NCBI RefSeq assembly: GCF_003864295.1
Contig: NZ_BDQK01000017.1
Coordinates: 310,001 to 374,000 of the forward strand
Source: Aphanothece sacrum FPU1
GTDB taxonomy: Bacteria; Cyanobacteriota; Cyanobacteriia; Cyanobacteriales; Microcystaceae
Length of the DNA stretch: 64,000 nt
Reading direction: 5' to 3'
The stretch's first letter is position 1. The number at the start of each line of letters is the position of its first letter. A program made the translations under genes and the position numbers. Of the stretch, positions 1-8,849 are shown piece after piece. The notes beneath the pieces were generated by a model. That model saw only the letters and a program-made list of their open reading frames with translations. It did not search any database and was not told where the DNA came from.

Positions 1-392
1 GAGGTGGCGGTTTTCCCTAAAATAATACATCCTGCCCCTTTTAGACGCATTACTATCCCATCATCATATGTAGCGATATTATTTTTCAAGGCAGCTACTC
101 CATAGGTTAAGGGCATTCCTGCTACAGCGTTGAGATCTTTAATAGCAGTGGGAACGCCAAAAAAGGGAGGTAAATGATTAATATTTGGGGTATTTGCTAA
201 TTGTTCCGTTTTGTTTTTAGCATCATTTAGGGCAGTTTCGGCCGCAACATGGAAAAAACTACCTAATTGGGGGTCATATTGTTCAATCCGATCTAGATAA
301 ACTTGGGTTAATTCTAAGGGGGAAATCTGGCGATCGCGGATTGATTTAGCTAAGGTTAAGGCGGGGGTAAATGCTAAGTCAAGGGAATTCAT
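1..392 (-). CDS. Amidase-signature family protein (N-terminal part, runs off window)
   Basis: An open frame starts at the ATG at 390-392 and leaves the window at base 1, giving about 130 codons with no stop. The visible part matches the N-terminus of amidase-signature hydrolases (GatA-like), which cleave amide bonds with a Ser-cisSer-Lys triad. The block GVPTAIKDL near residues 79-87 contains the catalytic Lys (Lys85). It is followed by a glycine-rich G-M-P-L-T-Y-G segment and by DGIVMRLKGAGCIILGKT near residues 111-128, all typical of the family. The Ser-rich signature itself lies outside the window. This could be GatA or a free amidase; the lack of the usual GatA N-terminus (MSxIRELH) makes me favour a free amidase. 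The substrate cannot be told. Confidence 0.8.
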   Translation of the reverse strand, partial: MNSLDLAFTPALTLAKSIRDRQISPLELTQVYLDRIEQYDPQLGSFFHVAAETALNDAKNKTEQLANTPNINHLPPFFGVPTAIKDLNAVAGMPLTYGVAALKNNIATYDDGIVMRLKGAGCIILGKTAT

Positions 393-535
393 GCCTTATT
401 GGTGATGTTGAACGTTAAACCCAATTTTACCCTGTGTTATCAGTAGTGATATTTCTATTAATCTGATTCTCTAGAGAATTGTTATATTAAGAATTAATAA
501 GCAATTCTGTCCAAAAATTTGACACAATTGAAAGT

Positions 536-2059
536 ATGTCCAAGATGGCTCAGAGCGAATCTACCTCACCTGCTTTACCAAGCCTAGCTATGTCTAATCC
601 TAACCAATCCACCTCTAAACGAAGATCTTGGCCCTTAATTTTCGGGTTACTCATTGTAATAGCGGGGGCCGGTTGGGGCGGAAATTGGTGGTTAACCAGT
701 CGTAATAACTCAAATTCTAACCCTGGTGCCTTAGCAAAAGAACCCCCACCCGCTTCAGTCAAGTTAATGACGCTGACAAAGGGAGTCATTGAGAATACCT
801 CAGAAGTAGTAGGAACCGTTGAAGCTAAAGATGCTATCACCCTCAAACCAGAAATAGACGGGCGAATTAGTGATATTTTGGTTAAAGAAGGCGATCGCAT
901 TCAAAAAGGACAAACTCTTATACGCTTAGATAGTAGTGATTGGGATGCCGAATTATATCAAGCCCAAGCCCAATTAGCAACTACTCAAGCCCGTTTAGCC
1001 GAACTTCAAGCCGGAAACCGTCGAGAAGATATTGACGAAGCGATCGCCCGTCTTAATGAAGCCAAAGCCCGTTTAGCCAATGCCACTAGGGGAAGTCGTC
1101 CCGAAGAAATTGCTCAAGCCCAAGCCCAATTAACTTCTGCGATCGCTGAAGCAGAATTAGCTCAGCAACGAGTAGGACGCTATGAGCAACTTAAAGAACA
1201 AGGGGCCATCTCAGCCGATCAATATCAAGAATATAACACCCAGTCCCGTAGTGCAACGGCTGCTGTAGAGGAAGCTAAAAGTCGCCTCAGTCAACTGCAA
1301 AAGAGTCGGGGATCTGATATTGATGAATTAGCCGCAGCAGTAGAACGAGAGTCCCAAAATGTCCGACGACTGCAAAATGGCCCCCGTTTAGAAGTTATTG
1401 CCCAGGCTAAAGCTGAAGTAGCAGAAGCTAGGGCTAAAGTGCGTATTGCCCAGGTAAACCTCAATAAAACTCAAATTTTGGCTCCAATTTCGGGCATGAT
1501 TGGGGATATGCCTATTGAAGTGGGAGATTATGTTAATGAAGGAGATACTTTAACCACCCTCACAGAAAATAATGTTTTAGAACTTAACTTATCTATTCCT
1601 TTAGAAAAAGCTTCTGAGTTACAGTTAGGTTTACCTGTAGAATTGTTAGATACTCAAGGAAAAGCGACTGCTACAGGAACCATCAGTTTTATCTCTCCTG
1701 ATGTCACTTCTAATTCTCAATTAATTGTAGCTAAAGCAACTTTTACAAATATCAACAGGGAACTCCTTAACCGTCAATTTGTACGAGCTAAAGTTATTTG
1801 GGAAAAACGTCCTGGCATTTTAATTCCAGCGACTGCAGTATCTCGTATTGGCGCACAAACCTTTGTTTTTGTGGCTCATCCCAAGGACAAATCTAAATCA
1901 GAAACTCCCCAATTTATTGCTCAACAAAGACAAGTAGAATTAGGCAGTTTACAAGAAAATAACTATCAGATATTAAAAGGAGTAAACGCTGGAGAAAAAA
2001 TAGTTACGGCCGGAATTCTTAGCCTTAGAGATGGTGCGCCTATTCAACCCCTGCCCTAA
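536..2059 (+). CDS. RND efflux periplasmic adaptor (HlyD/MFP family)
   Basis: This is the membrane-fusion subunit that links an inner-membrane RND pump to an outer-membrane channel. The 507-residue product has a Pro/Ser-rich cytoplasmic start and one membrane anchor near residues 31-53. A first half of a lipoyl-like domain follows (about 85-130, with EGDRIQKGQTLIRLD), then a long alpha-helical hairpin rich in Ala/Glu/Gln (about 135-305). The second lipoyl half (APISGMIGD, near 315) and beta-barrel/membrane-proximal domains to the C-terminus complete it. The hairpin contains internally similar stretches (RREDIDEAIARL and RPEEIAQAQAQL), suggesting lengthening by duplication. The pump gene follows 260 bp downstream on the same strand, so the two should form one transporter. 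The start could also be Met4 (545); neither has a clear Shine-Dalgarno sequence. The exported substrate is unknown. Confidence 0.9.
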   Translation: MSKMAQSESTSPALPSLAMSNPNQSTSKRRSWPLIFGLLIVIAGAGWGGNWWLTSRNNSNSNPGALAKEPPPASVKLMTLTKGVIENTSEVVGTVEAKDAITLKPEIDGRISDILVKEGDRIQKGQTLIRLDSSDWDAELYQAQAQLATTQARLAELQAGNRREDIDEAIARLNEAKARLANATRGSRPEEIAQAQAQLTSAIAEAELAQQRVGRYEQLKEQGAISADQYQEYNTQSRSATAAVEEAKSRLSQLQKSRGSDIDELAAAVERESQNVRRLQNGPRLEVIAQAKAEVAEARAKVRIAQVNLNKTQILAPISGMIGDMPIEVGDYVNEGDTLTTLTENNVLELNLSIPLEKASELQLGLPVELLDTQGKATATGTISFISPDVTSNSQLIVAKATFTNINRELLNRQFVRAKVIWEKRPGILIPATAVSRIGAQTFVFVAHPKDKSKSETPQFIAQQRQVELGSLQENNYQILKGVNAGEKIVTAGILSLRDGAPIQPLP

Positions 2060-2155
2060 ATTATGAATTATGAATTATGAATTATGAATTATGAATTATG
2101 AATTATGAATTATGAATTATGAATTATGAATTATGAATTATGAATTATGAATTAT
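2059..2155. repeat. 7-bp tandem repeat (AATTATG)n, about 13.9 copies
   Basis: Starting on the last base of the adaptor stop codon, the unit AATTATG repeats head to tail without interruption for 97 bp. It lies in the gap between the adaptor and pump genes. Seven-bp unit repeats of this kind are common in cyanobacterial intergenic DNA. Copy number probably varies by replication slippage, which would change spacing but no protein. Confidence 0.95.
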
Positions 2156-2319
2156 AAGTACCTGGACAAAAATAAATGATGTCATTGCGAGGGGGTTATT
2201 CAGTTATCGGTTATCTGTTAAAAGTTTTGATAATTGTTCACTGTTTACTGTTCACTGGTTTAACTCCCCTATCCCAACTTCTATCTTACTAAACTTACGG
2301 ATACTCACCGCATAAAATC

Positions 2320-5300
2320 ATGAACTTTGTTGATTTTTTTATCAAACGCCCTGTTTTTTCAAGTGTCTGCGCCCTAATTATTCTACTAGTGGGAACTATT
2401 AGTCTTTTTACCCTTCCTATTGATCGTTTTCCTGATATTACTCCTACCAGAATTCAAGTTACCGCTAACTATAGCGGTGCTAGTGCCGAAGTAGTTGAAA
2501 ATGCTGTTACCTCTATTTTAGAGCGACAAATTAACGGGGTTGAAGGACTTAAATATATCACATCAAGTAGTAGTAACAGTGGAACCAGTAGTATTACAGC
2601 TACCTTTGATAGTTCACGGAATAAAGATTTAGCCGCAGTTGATATACAAAATCAGGTGTCTATTGTTCAATCTCAACTACCCGTAGATGTGCAACGTACA
2701 GGTATAGAAGTTAGCAAAGAATCTAATAATATTTTATTAGGAATTGGGCTATTTAGTGACAATAATCGTTATGATAATGTCTTCTTGAGTAATTACGCTG
2801 ATCGCTATCTGCTTGATGCCTTAAAACGGGTTAAGGGGGTGGGTAATGTGCGGATTTTTGGGGAACGTCGCTATGCTATGCGTCTTTGGCTTGATCCTAA
2901 CCGTTTAGCTAGTCGAGGAATAACTACTCAGGATGTAGTTACGGCTTTGTCTGAACAAAATCTGCAAGTGGGGGCAGGCAAAATTGGGGCAGAACCTGCT
3001 ATCCCAGGACAAGAATATCAGTTAGACTTACGAGCAATTAGCCAGTTAACTGATCCGGCTCAATTTGATAACCTTCTGCTTAAAACCGATGAAAATGGGG
3101 CTTTAGTTCGGTTTAAAGATGTGGGACGCACCGAATTAGGGGCCCAAGATTATAGTTCCTTTCTGCGTTTTCGGGGGCAAGAAGCGGTAGGAATGGGAAT
3201 TTATCCCTTAACAGGTGCTAATTCCCTTGATGTTGCCCATCGGGTCAAAAAAGAAATGGAAAGACTCGTCGAGTTTTTCCCACCTGACTTAGAATATGCG
3301 GTCGCGTTTGATACAACTGAATTTGTCGAGGAATCTTTAGCAGAAGTGGTTAATACTCTGTTAATGTCCATTTTCTTAGTTATTCTCGTTATTTTAATCT
3401 TTTTACAAAATTGGCGTACTACTTTAATTCCTGCCCTCACTATTCCTTTAGCTTTAATTGGAACGTTTGCCTTTGTTAAAGTCTTTAATTTTTCCATCAA
3501 TAGTTTAACCCTATTTGGCTTAACCTTAGCGACAGGAATGGTAGTGGATGATGCCATTATCGTAGTTGAGCAAATTAGTCGTTACATTGAAGATCAAAAT
3601 ATGTCCCCCCAAGAAGCCGCTAGTAAGGCGATGGGAGAATTATTTGGGGCGGTTATCGCTACTTCTTTGGTGTTAATGGCCGTATTTATTCCTGTCGCCT
3701 TTTTTCCAGGAACAACCGGGGCTTTGTATCAACAATTTGCCTTAACTATTGCTTTTTCTATTGCTATTTCTACCTTTTTAGCTATAACTCTAACCCCTTC
3801 ATTATGTGCTTTATTGTTGCGTAAAGGACAAAAATTTCCAGGTTGGATAGGCTTTATTTTTGCTCGTTTTAATGATTTTTTAGAAGTTGTCACACAACAA
3901 TATCGGCGATCGCTATTTGGTTTATCTCGCTTTAGAAGTGTAGTCATTGGGATCTTTATTTTGTTGTTAGGGGTGACGGTTTGGATGTATTTAAAAGTTC
4001 CGACGGCATTTACACCAGAAGAAGATCAAGGCTTTTTTATTACCATTATTCAAGCTCCTGAAGGTGTATCTCTGCAATACACCAGTAAAGTGATGAGCAA
4101 GGTGGAAAAAGCTATCTTAGAAGAGCCTGATGTACGGGCCACCTTTGCTGTAGGAGGATTTGGCTTTGCTGGAAATAGTGCGAATCGAGGGGTCATTTTC
4201 ACCCCGCTCAAACCCTTTAAAGAACGGCAAGGGCCTCAACATTCAGTGCAAGCGGTTATCGGTAAGTTGTGGGGGAAATTTTCTCAAATTCCTGAAGCCC
4301 AAATTATCCCCATTAATCCGCCAGCTATTCGAGGATTGGGCAATTTCGGTGGTTTTGCCTTCCAACTCCAAGATCAACAGGGGACGGGAGACTTGAATGG
4401 CTTAGTACAAGTCATGGGGCAATTATTAGGAGCAGCTAACCAAAATCCTGGACTAAACCGCGTCTTTAGTAGTTTTGCTGCTAATAGTCCTCAATTATTA
4501 ATTGAAGTGAACCGCAATAAGGCTCAAACTTTGCAAGTATCTGTTGATGATATTTTTAGTACGTTACAAACAGCTTTGGGTTCTCGTTATGTGAATGATT
4601 TTACCTTACAACAACGAACTTATCGGGTTTATTTGCAAGCTGATCGTCAGTTTCGGGCTAATCCTGAAGATATTAGCAAACTATATGTGCGTTCTGCTAA
4701 TAATCGTATGATTCCTCTCTCGAATTTGGTGACAATTACACCTACAACGGGGGCGCAAACTATTAATCATTATAACCTTTTTCGTTCGATTGAAATTAAC
4801 GGTTCTCCTTCCCCTGGATTTAGTTCAGGACAAGCAATTAATGCGATGGAAACTATTGCTAAACAAATTTTTCCACCTGGGTTTGGTTATGAATGGTCAG
4901 GCACTTCTTTAGAAGAAATAGAAGCAGGTGGATTAGCTCCACTTATTTTTGGATTAGGGTTACTGTTTGTGTTTTTGGTGTTGGCGGCTCAATATGAAAA
5001 TTATGTTGATCCTTTAATTATTCTTTTGTCGGTTCCTCTGGCTATTTTAGGAGCATTAACGGCTCAATTTTTACGGGGATTTGCTAATGATGTTTACTGT
5101 CAGATTGGGTTAGTCATGTTGATTGGCTTAGCTAGTAAAAATGCGATTTTAATTGTCGAATTCGCTAATCAATTACGAGAGGAAGGTTTACCCATTATTA
5201 AGGCTGCTATTGAGGCTTCTCAAGAACGATTACGCCCCATTTTAATGACTGCTTTGTCTACTTTATTAGGAATTTTTCCCTTAGTAATTGCTACAGGTGC

Positions 5301-5442
5301 AGGAGCCGGAAGTCGTCAATCTCTAGGAACAGCAGTTTTTGGAGGAATGTTAATTGCTTCTTTTTTGAGCTTATTTATTGTGCCTATTTTATATATTGTT
5401 ATTAAAATGACAACGGAGAAGTTATTGCCCAGGAAATCATAA
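2320..5442 (+). CDS. RND multidrug/hydrophobe efflux pump, AcrB/HAE1 family
   Basis: This inner-membrane proton-driven exporter has 1040 residues, the usual length for AcrB/MexB-type pumps. It starts with the typical MNFVDFFIKRPVFSSV helix. The first large periplasmic loop is followed by a block of transmembrane helices (about 345-500), then a second loop and a second helix block (about 870-1035). The proton-relay acidic pair is present in TM4 (GMVVDDAIIVVE), and the TM10 lysine is in SKNAILIVEFANQL, so it should be active. It pairs with the adaptor gene upstream. No outer-membrane TolC-like gene is nearby, so a channel encoded elsewhere must complete the complex. No regulator gene is adjacent. 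Confidence 0.95.
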   Translation: MNFVDFFIKRPVFSSVCALIILLVGTISLFTLPIDRFPDITPTRIQVTANYSGASAEVVENAVTSILERQINGVEGLKYITSSSSNSGTSSITATFDSSRNKDLAAVDIQNQVSIVQSQLPVDVQRTGIEVSKESNNILLGIGLFSDNNRYDNVFLSNYADRYLLDALKRVKGVGNVRIFGERRYAMRLWLDPNRLASRGITTQDVVTALSEQNLQVGAGKIGAEPAIPGQEYQLDLRAISQLTDPAQFDNLLLKTDENGALVRFKDVGRTELGAQDYSSFLRFRGQEAVGMGIYPLTGANSLDVAHRVKKEMERLVEFFPPDLEYAVAFDTTEFVEESLAEVVNTLLMSIFLVILVILIFLQNWRTTLIPALTIPLALIGTFAFVKVFNFSINSLTLFGLTLATGMVVDDAIIVVEQISRYIEDQNMSPQEAASKAMGELFGAVIATSLVLMAVFIPVAFFPGTTGALYQQFALTIAFSIAISTFLAITLTPSLCALLLRKGQKFPGWIGFIFARFNDFLEVVTQQYRRSLFGLSRFRSVVIGIFILLLGVTVWMYLKVPTAFTPEEDQGFFITIIQAPEGVSLQYTSKVMSKVEKAILEEPDVRATFAVGGFGFAGNSANRGVIFTPLKPFKERQGPQHSVQAVIGKLWGKFSQIPEAQIIPINPPAIRGLGNFGGFAFQLQDQQGTGDLNGLVQVMGQLLGAANQNPGLNRVFSSFAANSPQLLIEVNRNKAQTLQVSVDDIFSTLQTALGSRYVNDFTLQQRTYRVYLQADRQFRANPEDISKLYVRSANNRMIPLSNLVTITPTTGAQTINHYNLFRSIEINGSPSPGFSSGQAINAMETIAKQIFPPGFGYEWSGTSLEEIEAGGLAPLIFGLGLLFVFLVLAAQYENYVDPLIILLSVPLAILGALTAQFLRGFANDVYCQIGLVMLIGLASKNAILIVEFANQLREEGLPIIKAAIEASQERLRPILMTALSTLLGIFPLVIATGAGAGSRQSLGTAVFGGMLIASFLSLFIVPILYIVIKMTTEKLLPRKS

Positions 5443-5805
5443 TGGCTCCCCCTTAAGCTGTCACACATCTAAATTAGTCCTATTCGACTGATGGGGTGAT
5501 GGTTTGACGGGTTATTTGCGCGCTTTACCAATATACGGTTTAAATGCGTCTTGGCTTATCTATGGTAAAAATGTGTAATAAACGACAATATTATACTAGA
5601 GTAGGTTAAATATGGCAATGATTTTGATGATAAACTAATAAGTTTTAAGGCACGTGGGAATCTACCATTTTTCAGATTGTAGCTTACAATCGCAGAGTAA
5701 TTGTGCGATGAGTTAAATTATACACTAATTTATACATCGCGTTTACACTATCATTTTTATTGCCTATATATAATGATAGAATCACGTAAAATTATGGAGC
5801 AAACA
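5443..5805. other. Intergenic region with a possible HTH-protein remnant
   Basis: This gap of about 360 bp holds no intact gene. On the plus strand at 5498-5578 a 26-codon open stretch ends in a stop and encodes YGLNASWLIYGKN. That resembles the C-terminal end of XRE-type helix-turn-helix regulators (YGLNPxWLxxG). There is no start or HTH in front of it, so if real it is a degraded remnant. The rest is AT-rich leader sequence for the next gene. Confidence 0.3.
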
Positions 5806-6495
5806 ATGAATTGTTTTCGACTACCCACATACAAGTTACCTATAAGTTTGGCGATTTATGCCGCTACTATCGCTACTACTGCTGTGAGTTTCGCCTTGAT
5901 CCCTCAAGGTGATGCTTACGCTTTATCGTTCAAGTATGGGGATGAAGGGGAAGTTAAACAGATTCATAACTTAGACATATCGGGGGTAATGTATAACGTG
6001 AAATTTCATTCTTCTACATCATTTAGGGCTTTGTTTGGCTCCAAGAGTATTCCATCTCCGCTCCCAACTTTTTGGAATAACGACTCCGGCGCTGCTACCG
6101 CAGCGATGGCTATAATTGACGCTCTCGGTACGGACAAATACACATTTACCGTTCCGTTGTTACCGAGATTTTTGCCAAGTGACTCTTTCTCCCTCCCCGT
6201 ATCCTTTGATGAGACATTCGGTATGGAAGGAGATATGCCTTTAGCCTATGCTTCGTACTCGGATAAACATCCCACAGACGGCGGCGATGAGTTGGTCTTC
6301 GATGAGTTGATACTTCGGTCTTTTTATGTTGGTGAGATACCTGATCTAGGCGTGCCGATAGTTACCCTCACCAAGTCTGTCCCTGAGCCTTTGACCATTG
6401 GGGGCAGCCTGCTGGCGGTTCTGGGCGGAGCGGCTTTTCGTCGTAAGCTCAATCTAGCACAAAAGGCGAGTGCGTCGTCAAAACAGGGCAATTGA
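5806..6495 (+). CDS. PEP-CTERM sorting-domain protein of unknown function
   Basis: I place the start at the ATG at 5806 because GGAG sits 6-7 bases upstream. It is followed directly by a signal peptide (NCFRLPTYKLPISLAIYAA, then a hydrophobic stretch ending ALIPQGDAYA). The C-terminus carries the exosortase tripartite signal: VPEP, a hydrophobic segment (GGSLLAVLGGAAF) and a basic cluster (RRK). The protein is therefore exported and probably cleaved by an exosortase. The central part of about 150 residues has no domain I recognise. A longer reading from 5701 begins with TTG and has no signal-like start, so I reject it. There is no operon partner; the downstream genes run the other way. Confidence 0.75.
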   Translation: MNCFRLPTYKLPISLAIYAATIATTAVSFALIPQGDAYALSFKYGDEGEVKQIHNLDISGVMYNVKFHSSTSFRALFGSKSIPSPLPTFWNNDSGAATAAMAIIDALGTDKYTFTVPLLPRFLPSDSFSLPVSFDETFGMEGDMPLAYASYSDKHPTDGGDELVFDELILRSFYVGEIPDLGVPIVTLTKSVPEPLTIGGSLLAVLGGAAFRRKLNLAQKASASSKQGN

Positions 6496-6614
6496 TGGAG
6501 CATTCCTTCTTTTAGGTGATTAAACCTAAATGCTATTGCTGTATAGTACTTCTTTGTGTCCCATTATACCGCATAAATGTATCAGCAACGCCAAAATCAC
6601 AATAGAAAATTTGC

Positions 6615-6665
6615 CCTTGAGGGGCTTGAATATCTTCTTATACAAAGATTTCAAGCCCCTCAAGG
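6615..6665. terminator. Long perfect hairpin between convergent genes
   Basis: A 16-bp arm CCTTGAGGGGCTTGAA (6615-6630) is matched perfectly by its complement at 6650-6665 across a loop of about 19 bases. It lies between the convergent PEP-CTERM gene and the coiled-coil nuclease-like gene. It could act as a bidirectional terminator, although neither side has a strong U-run. A related half, GGGCTTGAA, recurs near 25437. Confidence 0.6.
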
Positions 6666-6674
6666 CCTTACTAC

Positions 6675-7440
6675 AAACATTCTACCAAGTCTGAGGTTGA
6701 AAATCAGCATCATTAATAATAGTAACAGTATCACCCGAAGGTTTAATCACAAATAATCCTTTTTTATAAGCATAGCGATCTACACCCTCATTAATTTCAA
6801 TACCTGCCACTGCACCGTAAGCTTGATAGTTTTTATAATGGGGAAAAGCGATTTTAAAACGGGTTAATTTTTCTAAAAACTCATCTACATCATCTTGAGA
6901 TAATCTAGATTTACATTCCACTAAAACGACATCGGTATCATCAACTGCAAGTATATCAATTTCCATTGCCATCCCTTGACGTTTAACTCTAGCGCGAGGG
7001 TAAACTTCTTTAATATCAATTCCTTTTTCCTGAAAAAGACGTAAAACCGCAGGTTCTACTAATTCTTCTACAAACCTTCCCCATCGGGTAGTAAGACTAT
7101 CTACAGCTTTGCTGGTTCGTTCTACTGTACGCTTAAGTTCTGCCATGCTGTGATCGCTTTCTAACTTAGATTGAGCCAAAATACTTTCTATTTCTGCTCT
7201 ATGGCGATCATATTCTGTCTTAGATTCAGCAGCACGACGATCATATTCTGCCTTAGATTCAGCAGCACGACGGTCATATTCTTCAGCAGAAGTGCGAAAT
7301 AATTGGTAAATATCTTCAATAGTTACAGGTTCACTCATATATCTAAAATCTAGAACATTCTCCCTTATTCTAGCAATTGGTTTAAGAATCCCGACGAGAG
7401 CAAAAGGGCAAAACCACGAGAAATATTAAGAATTATGTAA
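6675..7440 (-). repeat. Duplication unit, copy 1
   Basis: The coiled-coil/PD-(D/E)XK gene plus about 100 bp of its upstream DNA is nearly identical to 8111-8844. Both copies have the same orientation and flank a two-gene DUF433/DUF5615 module. Similarity starts at the A-C-A-T-T just past the stop codon. It ends near AAATATTAA-N-AATTATG upstream of the start. Confidence 0.85.
6682..7338 (-). CDS. Coiled-coil plus PD-(D/E)XK nuclease-like protein, copy 1
   Basis: The 218-residue product starts with a short conserved leader (SEPVTIEDIYQLFRTSAEEY). A heptad-like, charged coiled coil built of the repeated unit YDRRAAESK follows (about 20-80). The C-terminal domain has the PD-(D/E)XK nuclease pattern: MEIDILAVDDTDVVLVECKS, near 125-145, supplies the acidic residue and the E-x-K pair. 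Such DUF3782-like proteins are frequent in cyanobacteria, and their biological role is not established. The gene has a near-identical paralogue at 8118-8741 that includes the upstream DNA. This copy carries one extra 11-residue coiled-coil unit. It could be a defence or DNA-processing nuclease; that is inference. Confidence 0.75.
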   Translation of the reverse strand: MSEPVTIEDIYQLFRTSAEEYDRRAAESKAEYDRRAAESKTEYDRHRAEIESILAQSKLESDHSMAELKRTVERTSKAVDSLTTRWGRFVEELVEPAVLRLFQEKGIDIKEVYPRARVKRQGMAMEIDILAVDDTDVVLVECKSRLSQDDVDEFLEKLTRFKIAFPHYKNYQAYGAVAGIEINEGVDRYAYKKGLFVIKPSGDTVTIINDADFQPQTW

Positions 7441-7519
7441 ATAACTTGACAAGCTGAATTTAATAATTGAGAACAAATCAAATATATTTAATCTCGCCTA
7501 AATCATTAATAAAAATGGA

Positions 7520-7831
7520 CTAACCTACAGATAAAGATAAAATAAACTCACTGATTTTTTCCATTAAAGGCAATAGATAATAAGGACGAGTTGTCTGAGT
7601 ATTTATAACAATAACTCTAATACTGCGATTAGCTAAATTTTGCTGATAGGGTAAATTTTTATCGGCTGTAATAAAAGCATCAAAAGGATAATTTTCTGCT
7701 AAATCAAGAATTTCTTTGTCTTTCAACCCTCTCCATCCCACATCATAAACATTCAAAACCGAATGACCCTGTGCTAAAAAAGGTTGCTTCAGTTTTTTAC
7801 TTAAAAGATTCTCATCTAGCAATATAAGCAT
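7520..7831 (-). CDS. DUF5615 PIN-like toxin-type protein
   Basis: This small acidic PIN-like domain protein has about 103 residues. Its start (MLILLDENLLSKKL) is the classic first strand of DUF5615, carrying the conserved D-E-N. The segment PFDAFITADKNLPYQQN supplies the second conserved T-x-D motif. I prefer the ATG at 7831 over the upstream one at 7852 because family members begin just before the D-E-N strand. The gene overlaps the end of the DUF433 gene by about 20 bp, a translationally coupled arrangement. DUF433-DUF5615 pairs are proposed type II toxin-antitoxin modules with this protein as the RNase-like toxin. Toxicity here is inferred, not shown. Confidence 0.75.
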   Translation of the reverse strand: MLILLDENLLSKKLKQPFLAQGHSVLNVYDVGWRGLKDKEILDLAENYPFDAFITADKNLPYQQNLANRSIRVIVINTQTTRPYYLLPLMEKISEFILSLSVG

Positions 7832-8066
7832 CTGTTTGACGTTCTTGGTCAATAATCAACTTACCCGCATTTTCTAAAACCTTAATCGCTTGGCTTTCTA
7901 GATAGGGAAAATCATTAATAAATTCAGTCAATCCCTCCTCACCTTCTAAATAATCAAAAAACGTTTGCAAAGGTACGCGACTTCCTACAAATACAGGCAT
8001 TCCACTCATGATTTCTGGATCGCGGTGAATAATACCTTGACTTTCTAATAAATTATTGAGTTTCAT
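7812..8066 (-). CDS. DUF433 antitoxin-type protein
   Basis: The 84-residue protein has the DUF433 hallmark HRDPEIMSGMPVFVGSRVP near residues 14-32. A short helical tail (DYLEGEEGLTEFINDFP) follows. DUF433 proteins contain a small winged/helix-turn-helix-like fold and usually sit directly before a DUF5615 PIN-like gene, as here. Their presumed role is to neutralise the partner and to repress the operon. It is the first gene of the two-gene unit and overlaps the second. Confidence 0.8.
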   Translation of the reverse strand: MKLNNLLESQGIIHRDPEIMSGMPVFVGSRVPLQTFFDYLEGEEGLTEFINDFPYLESQAIKVLENAGKLIIDQERQTDAYIAR

Positions 8067-8110
8067 AATTTGCTCACTAATGAGTTTCTCTTCTTACTAT
8101 AGCGGAACTA

Positions 8111-8844
8111 AAACATTTTACCAAGTCTGAGGTCGAAAGTCGGCATCATTAATAATAGTAACAGTATCACCCGAAGGTTTAATTACAAATAATCCTTTTT
8201 TATAAGCATAGCGATCTACACCTTCGTTAATTTCAATACTTGCCACTGCACCGTAAGCTTGATAGTTTTTATAATAGGGAAAAGCGATTTTAAAACGGGT
8301 TAATCTTTCTAAAAACTCATCTACATCATCTTGAGATAGTCTAGATTTACATTCCACTAAAACGACATCGGTATCATCAACTGCAAGTATATCAATTTCC
8401 ATTGCCATCCCTTGACGTTTAACTCTAGCGCGAGGGTAAACTTCTTTAATATCAATTCCTTTTTCCTGAAAAAGACGTAAAACCGCAGGTTCTACTAATT
8501 CTTCTACAAAACGTCCCCATCGGGTAGTAAGACTATCTACAGCTTTGCTGGTTCTTTCTACGGTACGTTCAAGTTTGGCCATGCTGCGATCGCTTTCTAG
8601 CTTAGATTGAGCCAAAATACTTTCTATTTCTGCTCTATGGCGATCATATTCTGTCTTAGATTCAGCAGCACGACGGTCATATTCTTCAGCAGAAGTGCGA
8701 AATAATTGGTAAATATCTTCAATAGTTACAGGTTCACTCATATATCTAAAATCTAGAACATTCTCCCTTATTCTAGCAATTGGTTTAAGAATCCCGACGA
8801 GAGCAAAAGGGCAAAACCGCGAGAAATATTAATAATTATGCAAA
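8111..8844 (-). repeat. Duplication unit, copy 2
   Basis: This is the second copy of the unit at 6675-7440, same orientation, including the identical upstream stretch with AATCCCGACGAGAGCAAAAG. It is shorter by one 33-bp coiled-coil repeat inside the gene. Confidence 0.85.
8118..8741 (-). CDS. Coiled-coil plus PD-(D/E)XK nuclease-like protein, copy 2
   Basis: This 207-residue paralogue of the product of 6682-7338 has the same leader, a coiled coil one unit shorter (a single YDRRAAESK unit), and the same C-terminal MEIDILAVDD...ECKS nuclease core. Only scattered substitutions separate the two (for example ELKRTVER versus KLERTVER, GIEINEGV versus SIEINEGV), so the duplication looks recent. 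The predicted catalytic acidic and lysine residues are intact in both copies. Redundant copies around a toxin-antitoxin-like pair may reflect recombination at an accessory locus. The function is unknown. Confidence 0.75.
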   Translation of the reverse strand: MSEPVTIEDIYQLFRTSAEEYDRRAAESKTEYDRHRAEIESILAQSKLESDRSMAKLERTVERTSKAVDSLTTRWGRFVEELVEPAVLRLFQEKGIDIKEVYPRARVKRQGMAMEIDILAVDDTDVVLVECKSRLSQDDVDEFLERLTRFKIAFPYYKNYQAYGAVASIEINEGVDRYAYKKGLFVIKPSGDTVTIINDADFRPQTW

Positions 8845-8849
8845 ATACT

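Noticed and set aside
2059-2155. AATTATG repeat as CRISPR or iteron origin
   Set aside because: The unit is too short and contiguous, and there is no replication gene or DnaA-box cluster nearby.
5701-5805. Longer start for the PEP-CTERM protein (TTG at 5701)
   Set aside because: It places 35 non-signal residues before a good signal peptide and lacks a ribosome site, whereas the ATG at 5806 has GGAG.
6615-6665. Long hairpin as a small RNA gene
   Set aside because: There is no promoter pattern, and its position between convergent genes is better explained as a terminator or palindromic repeat.
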